NCBI GenBank assembly: GCA_032871835.1
Contig: CM065301.1
Span: 11,540,413-11,604,412, forward strand
Origin: Dipteronia dyeriana
Taxonomy: Eukaryota; Streptophyta; Magnoliopsida; Sapindales; Sapindaceae
DNA length: 64,000 nt
Direction of reading: 5' to 3'
A program made the translations under genes and the position numbers. This document shows, in pieces, positions 24,020-35,896 of this stretch; positions within the stretch are counted from its first letter, which is position 1, and each line of letters begins with the position of its first letter. Below the pieces are notes generated by a model. It saw nothing but the letters and a program-made list of their open reading frames with translations, had not been told where the DNA came from and searched no databases.

Positions 24020-24925
24020 CAATGTTTTAGTAGGTGCTAGGTGCTAGGCGCTAGTCGTACGGTGGACCAACGCCTAGTGCCTAGGGCGCCTAGGCGGCAA
24101 GCTTTTATTTTTTTTATTTTTTTGCCCCTCTTTTAAGCAAATCACAACTTGATTAAATCTAACAAATTGAATAAAGATCCACATAAAATCATTAGAATTG
24201 CCAAGAAATTAATAATTTTATAGATCTAATAAACAAAATGAAACAATCCAAATCAGTAATAAAAACAACAAAATTTAGTCTAATATAGGCTTCTTGGGAT
24301 GGCTACATATATTCGGCAAAAGTAACAAGAAAAATGAGCCTGATGATAGTTTGTTACATACTTATAGAATATATATATACGTACCCGAAATAGATTTCCT
24401 CGCTTTGACCTTATACCCATTTGTTTTTTTAAATAAAACCACAATAGTATAAGTCTACTAAAATTGTTTTACATATTAGGTCAAAATGATTTTCAATTTG
24501 TGTGAAAATTAAATACATTTAGTATAAAACTTGTAAAGTCTAATACACTATTCCATAATAAAAAGAAAAAAGAAAAAAAATAAGTGAAAAGTGTTTGTTT
24601 GGTTTTTATTAGTCCAGCTGAAACTGTTTATGGTGGTTTCAATTGGAATGTATGTTTGAGAAATGAGAATATTAGGCTTACTATCAAAACACTGAAAACA
24701 GTGTTGTTTTATAAAAAAAAAATTAAAAAATTAAAATAAAAAACACATAAGCCGATTAATCGGCTTAACTTGGGCTAGGCGGCAACCTAGGCGGGTTAGA
24801 TGTCCGACTAGGCGTCCGACCGCCTAGGAAGACTGATTAAAGCAAAATCGCGACGACCTGACCCGCCTAATGGCTGGTGCCCGCCTAATGGCTGGTGCCC
24901 GCCTAGACCAAATACTATAACACTG
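24020..24925. mobile_element. hAT-like non-autonomous element
   Basis: The terminal repeats are CAATGTTTTAGTAGGTGCTA at the left and, read inward from the right, CAGTGTTATAGTATTTGGTC. The 8-bp flanks gttttaag (24012-24019) and attttaag (24926-24933) match 7 of 8, fitting a hAT target duplication. Both ends carry many short GCCTAGGCG/GGCGCCTAG words, inverted and direct, likely transposase-binding repeats. The interior is AT-rich with no transposase. It landed next to the truncated edge of the LINE. Confidence 0.65.
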
Positions 24926-25080
24926 ATTTTAAGAAGTAATTAGTGTAGTAAACAGATAAATTGTATATGCATGCAATTATGTGGAAGTTTAAGGAATGTC
25001 TATGCAATCAACTATATCCTATATCATGTTTACATTAAATGAAGGAAATTTTTAATTTGTCATAAAAATTATATTTACAA

Positions 25081-26144
25081 GGGAAAATTGTACTAAAAAT
25101 TCTCGACCTTCGTTAAAATTGTAATCAGATCACACTTGTATCAATATAATAGATTAGTATCCTTGACCAAGTGGTTGACTGTCAAAGTTAACTTGATTTT
25201 TAATGTAAGAAGGGTATTGGTGTCTTTTAACCTTAAATAAATTGAACTAATAAAAATCTTAAACAAAATAAAAAAAATATAATTCACTTAATGACTTAAA
25301 ACAGAGAGAAAAAAGAAAAAGAAAACATAATGAATAACTTTTTTTTTGTGAGGTCCAGATCTCCCAGAGAAAAAATTTAAATAATAAATAATAAAGTTTC
25401 CTCTTCAATTATCATTAATAACATCAATTAAAGAAATAAAAACAAAAATGAAAAACTTTTTTTTTTTTTAGATCTGAAAACTATCTTTTTCATCTTCTTC
25501 TTTATCAATCGCCATCAACATTTTCTTTCTTCACAATCGTCATCATCAATTTTATAAAAAAATCAAAGAAAAACAATAATAAAAAAATTTAAAAAGAAGT
25601 ATCGGAAATCATCAATGATCTTCATGAAGGACTGGGCAGGAGAACAAAAGAAAAAGCATTCGATTCACAAAAAAGAAAAAAGAAAAAAGAAAAAGGCTTG
25701 GATTATAAATGAATTGCTTAATTTTACAATATCCATACATTTCCATCATTCGTAGCTCATGCACACCATTTTATAGTGTTCCACTCCAACTTTCAGTCAA
25801 CAACAAATAATTCTATATAATTAGACGTTTTGTTGGAGAATATTTTTTTTCGATGGGATTTTGTTTCAGGATTTCCGAGGTCCCAATCTCCATCGGAGGG
25901 AGTTGACCTCCTCCAACAAAAATTAAAATCGGTTGTTTTTGTTATATATATTAAAAAATATATTTTAATAAATCGATAAAATATATTGCTTTGGGGTAAT
26001 TTAATCTTTTCGTGATATTTGACCATTCCATTGTTGATTCTAACGGTCAACCATTAGGTTAAAGGTACTTATTTATAATTTATGTAAAAGTACAATCTTA
26101 CTGTAATTTAAATAAATGTCAAGGTACTCTAGTGTAATTTTCCC
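25081..26144. mobile_element. MULE-type MITE
   Basis: Terminal repeats of about 110 bp start GGGAAAATTGTACTA (left) and, inward from the right, GGGAAAATTACACTA; both continue to TGGTTGACYGT near 120 bp. The flanks tatttacaa (25072-25080) and tatttacat (26145-26153) match 8 of 9. The interior has A/T runs and a short GC-richer patch (25850-25920) but no recognised protein. Confidence 0.7.
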
Positions 26145-26153
26145 TATTTACAT

Positions 26154-26934
26154 TAAAAAAAAAAAGAATATAGAGAATATTTTGAATACTTATCCCTAAT
26201 AAGTAATAATATATAGTAGAATTTTGTTAAATGTAATGTAAGAGTATGGTTTTGGTATCATATGATTAAAATTGAATGATAATGGTTGGAGAATTACAGT
26301 TATGATAATGAGTGTACGTAGTTTACTGTTGTTTGACAAGATTTTACTTAGACTATCGTTGCATGATATGATAAGATTTTGGATGACCATGACATCTCAC
26401 TAGAATGATCAGTCACTTGCTGTGCCACTTCTTACTTGAAAATGAGACAACACAAGTCTATATATCATTGCATCCACAGTATAAATAAATAAATTAAAAT
26501 TCAAGTTATAGAAATTGTTACAAAGGGTCAAAAATTCACAGACTGAGTTGCGCACTGAATTCTCAGCACATATAAAGCTTGACATGTCCTTTTCATAATT
26601 TTTTTTATTCATGTCTTCATGTATATAGGCTTTAGTTACCTAACAACCGACAGTGGATCATTAACTTCTAATATTTCACGATCAAGACCTCAGAAGTTTC
26701 AAGTGTTTGGCTATACAGTTGGAAGTGATAGTGTGTGACATAATACTTATGTTAATTTAGACTAGCCGGGTTTACATGTGTTATTTATTAGTAGACTCTG
26801 AAAGATGTTGGATTACTTTTGTATCAATTCAATATTTTCTTAGTTTTTGGATATTTTTTAATGGAATGATTATTTATAGAACTCTATGTCATTCAATGAG
26901 ACACATGATTTATTTCGTTATATTTTTTTTATTT
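26154..26934. other. Intergenic sequence with one copy of a short direct repeat
   Basis: No gene recognised. 26569-26625 (ACATATAAAGCTTGACATGT onward) recurs with changes at 27460-27515, bracketing the CACTA-like sequence. Confidence 0.45.
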
Positions 26935-27461
26935 TCTTATGCAATTTAAATTTATATTAAATTTTGACAATCGATTAAATGGTCACTAAGTATCTATATA
27001 GTGACTTAACATCCGTATTGTTAATTGTCACTAAATCTAGGTTGTTGTGACAATTATTATATAGTTAACGTAATTGTCATTAAGTTTGTCTGTAGTGGTA
27101 TAATTTTAAGATGATTATTTGTCTTTAGATTTGTGAAAAGTGATATTTTTTAAATAATGAATTGTCACTAAGAATGTGTATAGTGACAAAATATTCTAAT
27201 GGTTAATTGTCACTCAAAACTAATATCGTGACATAATTTTTATTTAGTCACTAATTAAAGTTAAATTATAACGTGTCACTAAAAGTTATAATTTGTGACA
27301 AGATATCAAAAAACTGTCACAAATACTTTTAGTGACGGGGTAAATATGACAAATTATTAGTGATATTTTTTTTTATCACAATATCGAATTTGTAACTATT
27401 TTTTCATTTATAATGACAAATATTTTATTTGTCATTGTATGTCAATTTTCTTGCAGTGACA
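26935..27461. mobile_element. CACTA (En/Spm) element end with subterminal repeats
   Basis: The right end is TTTTCTTGCAGTG (27448-27460), i.e. CACTGCAAGAAAA inward, as in CACTA transposons. Inward from it are many copies of TGTCACTAA or its reverse complement TTAGTGACA (for example near 27024, 27167, 27204 and 27271), the expected dense subterminal repeats. No CACTG left end or transposase was found, so it is a fragment and its left limit is approximate. Confidence 0.6.
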
Positions 27462-27680
27462 TATAAAGATTGACATGTCATTTTCATATTTCCTTGTTCT
27501 TGTATATGTCTTTTTGTTCCTGCATAGTTAATATTGTTCACTTTTGAGTTACGGAGTTAGAATAATTTCAATTTGTTGTAGTCTACATGAAAAATGCAGC
27601 ATCAAATCAATTCATTAGAAACCATTCTCGTAAGTTGAAATCCACTAGAAACACAAAAGAGTTTCTATGAGGGATCTTTT

Positions 27681-28554
27681 TGTTGACGGAATTCTATGTG
27701 GAAGCGTTGCTAGATAGAACACAAAACAACAATAGAAAAATAAAGAATTAGATGAAGATAATAAATCCAATCACACAACATAAGAAGATTTTACGTGGAA
27801 ACCCAAATCGGAAAAAAAACCACGGCCGTCAGGACGATAAGAGAAATAATCCACTACGTGATAAATTGTTACAACCACTCTCAGGATTCACTCTCAGGAT
27901 TCTCTCTCTAAAATACCCCAAACCCAATTACACCCAATGCTCTCTTGAGATCTCTCTATATTTGCTAATTTGCTCCACACCTCTAATAGTCTAGCTATTA
28001 GGGTCTATTTATATGAATTACAGAGAGTTTAACATAAAAGGAAATCCTACTCCTAAACATACAAGAATTACTTGTTCCACATAAATACTATTTCCTATTT
28101 ATGACAAGTCTTATTGTTTAAAAGAAATCCTATTCTTTTAAGCACAGGACTTTCCTAATTTGATTAACACAAGAACTTCCAGAAGAAAACATCTTTCCTA
28201 TTTCGTGCAACATTCCTATTTGGGCAAAATCCACTATTGATGTGGTTCGGGTCGTGGTTGGCACTCCACGCCCTTCACCACATGCATCGCTATCGTCCAC
28301 CGCTCCGAATACCGCGGTTGGTGCACTTGCCTCCGCCGCGGAATCTCACAGACGTTTTACCGCTCCCTGTGCTATGGTCTGTGCAAATGTCCGCACCGCG
28401 GTACCTACGAGATTATGTTTTCTTCAGTTCTTTGGTCTTCAAACCTCCCTCAAACTCGATCTCCTACTTCCAAACGTATCCCACGTCTCCAGGAAGTCTT
28501 CGCATTGGTTGAATCCCGTTTGGTAGCCATTGGAAATTCAAGCCATATCTAACA
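27681..28554 (-). repeat. 3' LTR of the TR-GAG element
   Basis: 874 bp, starting TGTTGACGGAATTCTATG and ending ATATCTAACA on the plus strand. It is nearly identical to 29761-30607 apart from small indels, including a duplicated CTCTCAGGATTC. Confidence 0.9.
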
Positions 28555-28887
28555 ATCCTCCATTATGGCGAGAATTTCCAAAACTTCCGTCCATAGCTAC
28601 GACTCTCAATACCGAGAATCAACATACCCACCACGAAGTATAACCACTTAGGAACACCCATCCCAAGATTTCACCGGCACATGTCGAAATTTACCTTGTT
28701 GAAAATTGTGGTGCAACTCCTCAAGTTAGGCTTCCAGGGAGTTCGTTAAGCCATCGACATCCTTGTCCACCACACACCTTGCATCACCGCCTAACCAATG
28801 CCCGTGCACAAATTGTGGACCCGCTATCAGCTATACATCTTTTTAAATGGCAACTAGCAGTCATGCCATGAGGATGTGTATACCCCT

Positions 28888-29721
28888 TTAGATGGCATCG
28901 CTGTAGTCAAACTCAAGAGAGGTGATTGCCGGATCCCCCTCTTTGGATCCATTAGCTGCACTTGTATTCTTATTTTTACAATCCTTCCTTAGATATCCAG
29001 ATTGTCCACATGCCCAACAAATACCTTTCCTCTTGGAGCCTCTATTTTTCCTGTCAACCAATAAAGCAGAGTTATCAGAAGATTTACCTTCACTCTTTAG
29101 CCTTCGTTCCTCAGAGATTAGTTTGTTTGCTACATCTCCAAAACATATGGTTGAACTCCCATACATCAAGATTGGCTTCATATGCGCATAGGATGGTGGA
29201 AGGGACCAGATTAGTTTTAATCATTTGTCTTCTTCATCAATCTTTACTCCAATCGACTCTAGCTCGGAAACTATCCCATTGAGCACTCCCAGATGATAGG
29301 AAATTTTCGTACCTTCAGACATATGCAGCGTGTGAAACTGCTCCTTCAGGTAGAATCGGTTGCAGACGGTCTTTGATTGATACAATTCTTCAAGATTCTC
29401 CGAAAGTTCTTTCGCTGAACATGTTCCTTGAATATTTGCAAGAACATTCTTGGCTAAGCTCAATCGTATCGCACTTGTAGCCCTCTCTTCTATATCTTCC
29501 CATTCATCATTGCTCATCATCGGTTTTCCAGAACTAGTACCAGCAATTTCTTTTCTAGAATCTCCAGAGCCTTCAGGGTTCTTAGGGGTCGACTTGCCCT
29601 TCAACGCCTTGTGTAAACCGCATTGGATTAGTAGATCTTTGACTTGAACTTGCCACAAGCCAAAGTTAATTTTTCCATCGAACTTCTCAACCTCAAATCT
29701 CATCAACTTTGCCATCTCCAT
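28888..29721 (-). pseudogene. copia-type gag (UBN2-like domain plus zinc knuckle), one in-frame stop
   Basis: The frame runs from ATG at 29721 to the stop at 28888, 278 codons, interrupted only by a TGA at 29223-29221 (codon 167). The N-terminal part has the copia gag hallmarks KFDGKINFGLWQVQVKDLLI, WEDIEERATSAIRLSLAKNV and LKEQFHTLHMSEG. The C-terminal part has the zinc knuckle CWACGQSGYLRKDC, in which the expected His of CX2CX4HX4C is Tyr. Gag forms the virus-like particle and binds RNA. The stop and the altered knuckle suggest this copy cannot make complete Gag. The start was chosen as the first ATG after the primer-binding site. Confidence 0.88.
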
Positions 29722-29746
29722 TTAAGATCACTATCAAGCAACCAAG

Positions 29747-29758
29747 GCTCTGATACCA
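29747..29758 (-). promoter_or_regulatory. Primer-binding site, initiator tRNA-Met type
   Basis: On the minus strand TGGTATCAGAGC lies two bases inside the 5' LTR. This is the standard plant copia primer-binding site complementary to the 3' end of initiator tRNA-Met, and it is unchanged. Confidence 0.92.
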
Positions 29759-29760
29759 TT

Positions 29761-30607
29761 TGTTGGCGGAATTCTACGCGGAAGCGTTGCTAGATAGAAC
29801 ACAAAACAACAATATAAAAATAAAGAATTAGATGAAGAGAATAAATCCAATCACACAACACAAGAAGATTTTACGTGGAAACCCAAATCGGAAAAAAACC
29901 ACAGCCGTCAGGACGACAAGAGAAATAATCCACTATGTGATAAATTGTTATAACCACTCTCAGGATTCTCTCTCTAAAATACCCCAAACCCAATTACACC
30001 TAATGCTCTCTTGAGATCTCACTATATTTGCTAATTTGCTCCACACCTCTAATAGTCTAGCTATTAGGGTCTATTTATATGAATTACAAGGAGTTTAACA
30101 TAAAAAGAAATCATACTCCTAAACATACAAGAATTACTTGTTCCACATAAATACTATTTCCTATTTATGACAAGTCTTATTGTTTAAAAGAAACCCTATT
30201 CTTTTAAGCACAGGACTTTCCTAATTTGATTAATACAAGAACTTCCAGAAGAAAACATCTTTCCTATTTCGTGCAGCATTCCTATTTGGGCAAAATCCAC
30301 CATTGATGCGGTTCGGGTCGTGGTTGGCCACCCACGCCCTTCACCACATGCATCGCTGTCGTCCACCGCTCCGAATACCACGGTTGGTGCACTTGCCTCC
30401 GCCGCGGAAACTCACACGGTCTGTGCACATGTCCGCACCACGGTCCAGACCGGGTACCTACGAGATTCTGTTTTCTTCAGTTCTTTGGTCTTCAAACCTC
30501 CCTCAAACTCGATCTCCTACTTCCAAACGTATCCCACGTCTCCTGGAAGTCTTCGCATTGGTTGAATCCCGTTTGGTACTCATTGGAAATTCAAACCATA
30601 TCTAACA
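29761..30607 (-). repeat. 5' LTR of the TR-GAG element
   Basis: 847 bp, plus-strand TGTTGGCGGAATTC...TATCTAACA. It should carry the promoter, read on the minus strand. Confidence 0.9.
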
Positions 30608-30612
30608 CTTTT

Positions 30613-31646
30613 TTATGAGAAAAAAGAAAGAAAGAAAGAGTTTTATCACTTATAAATTATAATGATGTTGTACTTTGTAGGAGGTGAAGGTCCATTAAAA
30701 TTATATTGTAAATGATCTTCTTGTGTTTCATCCATCATTTTGTTAATAAATTAACCACACTTGATAATGATGATTTAGTTGTGATCCTCTTGATTAGTGA
30801 GTAGTGACTCTATTATATCAGTAATATAATTACGAGATTATATTGACTTTCTATAATATCAGTAACACAATTAGATTATAAATATATATAATATGTGTCT
30901 ATTTTTTTTAATAAAAATATCACTCATTTTGATTATATATAATACCCATTTTTTAAAAATAAATTAATACATTAAATGCTACTAAATTGACAAGTAGTAC
31001 AATTGCATGTGACCACCACATGAAAGAGTGATTTTATTCTTTAAATCTCGTTTGAGGTTACATTTTAGTTATCTTATCGACCTGATAATTGTTGTAGAAA
31101 ATCTGTAATCCATGGTCACATGAATCACAATCACACGTATATAATAATAATAATAAAAAATACAAAAGATTTTTACATGGTCTATCAATTTGCATACACC
31201 CACTAAGTGCACCTACGCCTAATCCACTGTTAGAGTTGATTAAAATCTTTTTTTCTCTCTCTCTTTCAATTTCTCTGCAAGGTGATCTCAACCTCACTTT
31301 CTATTTCCTACACACTTAAACATAGAGAAACGATAGTATTTATATAAAAATGCTAGAGTAAGCCAAAACCTTAAAGAAATCCTTTTCTTCCCACACAAGA
31401 TCGTCACCCCGGTATGCATCACGTGCTTGAACCACAGTATTCCTCCATTTTTCACAGCTAAAAAACCCCTGGTATATTCGCCCCATTTATGCCGGTGTGA
31501 AACCTCTGGAATCCATCACGGTATGTACCACGGTTTGTGTACCTCACTCACCCCACGGTTACACGTTTGGAATTGACCATGGTTTGTACCGTGGTTGGTG
31601 CCCCGCGGTCTGTGCTCTAGTATCCTACAGACTTGTACTTTTTCAA
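30613..31646. other. Intergenic, possibly a decayed LTR-like patch
   Basis: AT-rich on the left. 31060-31640 shares style and a few words with the neighbouring TR-GAG LTR (CCACGGT/CCGCGGT words followed by CTGTGC, and a CCTACAGACTTG tail against CCTACGAGATT). It may be a diverged LTR of a related element. No boundaries were found. Confidence 0.3.
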
Positions 31647-31648
31647 CT

Positions 31649-31683
<35 letters not shown>
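31647..31683. repeat. (TA)n microsatellite
   Basis: An uninterrupted TA dinucleotide run of about 18 units, immediately left of the micron-like element. Confidence 0.9.
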
Positions 31684-31687
<4 letters not shown>

Positions 31688-31833
31688 TTTTCTTCTCAGT
31701 AAGCACCGATAAATATTTATCAGTACCTTGCATGTGAACCATTAGATTCAATTGTTTTAATTCAGTCCGCAATGACCCACATACAATGCAATGATGTATT
31801 TTATTTCAATATGTACTGAGGAGAAAATGACTA
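31684..31833. mobile_element. Micron-like small element inserted in TA repeats
   Basis: About 150 bp with short inverted ends (TTTTCTTCTCAGTA; inward from the right, TTTTCTCCTCAGTA), flanked on both sides by TA-rich tracts. Near the left end is a palindromic GATAAATATTTATC. A diverged relative of the same left end lies at 36917-36985, also abutting a TA microsatellite. This matches the micron type of MITE that resides in TA repeats. Confidence 0.5.
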
Positions 31834-31847
31834 TATATATACACTAA

Positions 31848-33186
31848 GGGGGGTGTATTGAATTAGGATACTCGAGGACATTTAAAGACTTGAATAAATC
31901 CAGATATATTCAATTTGGATATTTAAAGACTTTAAAAGAGTCTATATTAATCCAGTGGTATTCAATTCGGATTTCTATGGACTTTTTAAGAGTATTTCTA
32001 AATCCAAGTGTATTGAACTGAGACATTAAAAATGTCTACAAAAATCAAGGTGTATTCAATTTGGACAAGATTTTAAAGGATTTCCGTAAGTCATGGATTT
32101 TGGTGGACTTGAGGGTGAGAAGTATGAATATCAAAAGCCATAATAAGTCAGCCTTCTCCCAAAGGATTTTGGGGGACTTTAGCGTTCGAAATATACAAAA
32201 GTTTGTTGGAACCACTCTATTTTGACAAATGACCAAAATTCGTAAATTTATTTGGATGGGTTTTTATTTCTAGAAAATTATGAAAAATTATATTTAGATA
32301 GAATGTTATGTCTAATATTAATCTGTAAAATTTTGTCATTTATAAATAAGTATAAAAATTGTTATAAATTTTGGAGTGAACAAAGGTTAATATTGATTTT
32401 TGCTGACATATTAGAAAGACAAGAAAAAAATGAATGTTTTCTTATACAAATGATCATGGATTAAATTGATAATTTTACTGTAGCATATCCTATATATATA
32501 GATTATACATATCAAATTTTGAAAGATTTATGTTGTGGATAGTTAATTAAAAATTGTGGATCAAAAGGTGGTCAATTGTGATAAGATTTAGTTTAGGGTT
32601 ATGTTTTTCTTTTTTTAATATTTTATATGAAGCTTTGCTTGGTTATTCAAATAGTTGATTATTGTTTGTTTATATGACTAGTTGAATATACAAATGTTTT
32701 ATTATTGTTTACTTGGTTATTCGATTAGTCAATTATTGTTTGTTTATATTCTTTCATCGTTTATATTATTTAATGTTCTTTATACTATAGTATGAATGAA
32801 AAATTTGTTTCTTTTTGGGTTCATTCATTTGATTATAGAATGAGAAATTTGCTTCATTTTAATTCATATTTTTTAGTTCATATTTCAGTTTATTTTACGT
32901 AGTTCAGTGATGTTATCTATTTGATGGTTGATTACTTTTCTTACGTGCTTATTATAAATTGTATGTGAATGTCTCAATCAATCTATCTATAATAGAAGTC
33001 TGAGATAACAAATTCATGAAAATCTGAGATAGATGTCTAAACAAATCCATAAAAGTCTGAGATAAATGTCTAAACAAATTAATATAAATCCATATGGATT
33101 TATAAAAGTCCGTAAAAATCCATAAAAATCTATCATTTAAAAAATGTATTTACATGTCTTCAAGAATCCTAATTGAATACATCCCC
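31848..33186. mobile_element. TAA-flanked PIF/Harbinger-like non-autonomous element
   Basis: The ends are GGGGGGTGTATTGAATTAGG and, inward from the right, GGGGATGTATTCAATTAGG; the inverted match extends about 45 bp. TAA lies at 31845-31847 and 33187-33189. Subterminal GTATTCAATTTGGA-type words repeat in the left 200 bp, and AAATCC/AAGTCTGAGAT words in the right. Length 1339 bp. The interior is AT-rich and contains no transposase. Confidence 0.7.
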
Positions 33187-33189
33187 TAA

Positions 33190-35890
33190 ATTTATCTTAA
33201 GTACATGATCATGAATTTTGAAATTTTATGTTTAGCAATTTACAACAACAATAGTTAATTTTTTAAGGTCAAACGTGCAATATCCAGCAGACAGTATATA
33301 ACAAAAAAATTATTGGATTTTGGGGGCACTGTTTTTGGCTGTTTCCGCTTTCCACTGACCAATTATTTACTCTTTTATCTTTTTTCAAACTCTAAAAAAA
33401 TAATAAATAAAAAAATTGTTGACTTACCAGTCTGCTCTCTTCTCTTCTGGGGATTCTGTAGTAAAACGAGACAATTTTAAGATAAGTCATAACTCATTTG
33501 TGTATATCCATGCATGCCACTGTGGTCCTTTTTTTAGCAAACAGTTTTGGATTATCGTTTTTCTCACAAGAGGTGTTATTGGGTGGGGGGTTTTATTGAG
33601 GTTTGATATATCTCATATCTTGTTCTCTCTATAATAATCAATTTTGAAGTTAATTAGGTGGATATCATATTAGATGGGTGTGAGACTTAGTTTGGCACAT
33701 TAACAATTTGCTTCCATGTTGTTGTCCACAAGTACTGCTCATCATTTTCAGTTGGGTGACCTCGTAAATTCTATCTTCTAGCCCCGAGAAGAAGTAGAAA
33801 CACTCTCTAGATTGCTTCCTGTACATGGTGTAGAAATTTGATGTGTATCTACAGCGTCAAGAACAGAAATAGAAGAATTGAGATTAGAATAGAAGAAAGG
33901 TTATTTTATATAATTCTAGATGAAGCTCATTCTAATTACATTCTAGCTATTTATAAGCCAAATGATCGAATGAGCAGTTACTGCAGTTAACAAGCAGAAA
34001 TCAAGTAAACCAATTGCCCAAAAGAATAGGGCACGATCACACATCCGTTAATGGGCAATACCACTTGGTGGTGGGTAACACCACTTGCTCTGGACGTGGC
34101 CACGAAACGCTCGTGGTTCCCCAATTATTCACACACTAACAATTGAAATAACAGCAATTAACTACCCTTGACCAAGTAACATGATCAAGTCCTTCCTTCT
34201 TGCATGGCTGAGTTTAGGCCCATATCAAAATTTGATGCCAATTGAATTGCATCACCACCTAACCGATGATTCCTAAACTTATGATTAGTACTCTACTAGG
34301 TTATAAATAAATAAAACTTAATACAATGCATAATAAGCTGAGTCAAGCTCAACAAAAATAAAGTAGAAGATAAATTTTTTATCGACGGTCTTAAAATTGG
34401 TCTAAATTAAGGTTGATTCGAAATGTGTGTTACTCTGACTCAATCTCCGTTGTACGAATGTTTTTCTTAAATTATAATAGAGATTTTTATTGAATTTCAA
34501 AAGGTAAGAAAAATAACAAATTAAAAATTATGAAATACGTACCTTCATTCGGTCCATGTCTTAGCTTTGAACCGCCTATGTATAATATTTTTTAAAAATA
34601 AAAATAATAAAATATAAATAAACACATATTAACAAGACTAGATTGCCTCAAGTTTTAGAAAATCTTTAGTACATAGAGTGTGGTGCTAGTGATGTATTTT
34701 TTTGCTTTAATCATATGTTTTATTTTTTGACGTAGAGGAAAAAACAAAAGGAATAAAACCAACTTAGATTCCAGAAACAAAGAGAAAACTCTTTTAAAAC
34801 AAACTTTGAATTTTATTGAATAATAAGATAATGGATCTTTCGACTTACAAGTATATTTAAAGCGAATAAGCCCAAACCCTAATCCATGTTGGACAAGAAA
34901 CGAGACTGTTTAACAATAATTACCAAAATTAGTAAATTTGAGATAAGTGCAAAAATAAATACTACTAACTACCCTAAACAAGCCAAAAATGACGGCAAAC
35001 GATTATGACTTGTCAAACTCAACTTATGACTAAAACGAAACTTTTATAAAATAGTAAAAACAGCAATTGCAGAGCCTAAACGATATAATTTAGCTGAAAA
35101 TGGATGTGTCTTACGGCCAAAGTCGGTGATTTGAAAAGATTTCGTCGATTCACTTTAGTTAAAGTCACTTAATCTTGAATTTAGAATAGTCCCTCAAAAT
35201 CATATAGGAATCAATTACTTATTCTATGTCATTTTCGGTGACCAAAGCAGTGCACCACTAAAAAATGCAAATGAGCAATGAAGATTTTAATTTTATATAT
35301 TGTCAAGCTCACATAGAATGGCACACAAATACATTGCGTCATAGTAAAATCCAAATGCATTTCTCCTTTTGAACGTGAATATAGCCCGGTGCTAACCAAA
35401 GTAAAAAAAAAAAGCCATTGGTTCTTTCTCTTGCTGCTTTTGCTTTTGCTTTGGGCTTGTGGCTTTTGCTTGTCAGAATCACCAAATGCAATGAAGAATA
35501 TGTTCACTAATTATAAGTCTCAACTCCAATGCTACCACATTTTCCATAAAAAGAATAAGCCACATCAAAATCTAAGTGCTCTTTTTAAGATTCTCGTGCC
35601 ACCCACCTACCACTTTCTTTCTATCTTTCTTACTTAATTACTTTACTAGGACGATGCCTTTTGTCATCTCTCACAAGAACACAGTCGGTGGTCTTTCTTG
35701 TGCATCTCAAGGACATTATTGAAAGGTTTTGAAATCATGCATATAAGCCAAACCCCTCAATTATTGATGCATTATTATCTTTCTTAAGATTATAATAACT
35801 GGGAATGCCTAGCTTAATGAAGATCACTTTTTACGAAATTAATGTAGTTTACATACACACAATTGAAGGGGAAAATTATATAGAACATTT
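33190..35890. other. Intergenic sequence with LTR-like patches, no gene seen
   Basis: No reading frame with recognisable domains. 33829-34240 (TGTAGAAATTTGATGTG...) and 34730-35200 have the texture of copia-type LTRs or leaders, but no matching pair or target duplication was found. 35405-35480 is a TTGCTTTTGC-rich simple tract. Confidence 0.35.
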
Positions 35891-35896
35891 TTGAGA

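Larger units (their letters stand above)
27681..30607 (-). mobile_element. Ty1/copia-type gag-only LTR retrotransposon (TR-GAG)
   Basis: A complete 2.9-kb element with two LTRs (27681-28554 and 29761-30607), TG...CA ends and a perfect target duplication CTTTT (27676-27680, 30608-30612). Transcription is on the minus strand, so the right LTR is the 5' LTR. The internal 1.2 kb has a primer-binding site, a gag gene and non-coding sequence, with no protease, integrase or RT. This matches the TR-GAG class of non-autonomous plant elements, mobilised by full-length copia relatives. The LTRs are very similar, suggesting fairly recent insertion. Confidence 0.9.

Noticed and set aside
30303..30605. Frames within the LTRs of the copia element (also 28237-28526)
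   Set aside because: They occur in both LTR copies in several frames and are part of the LTR, with no known protein.
33829..34240. Possible solo LTR starting TGTAGAAATTTG
   Set aside because: No matching 5-bp flanks and no clear CA end could be found, so it was left as unclassified intergenic sequence.
35229..35507. 92-codon minus-strand frame
   Set aside because: It spans a TTGCTTTTGC simple tract, has no domain and overlaps an opposite-strand frame of equal length.
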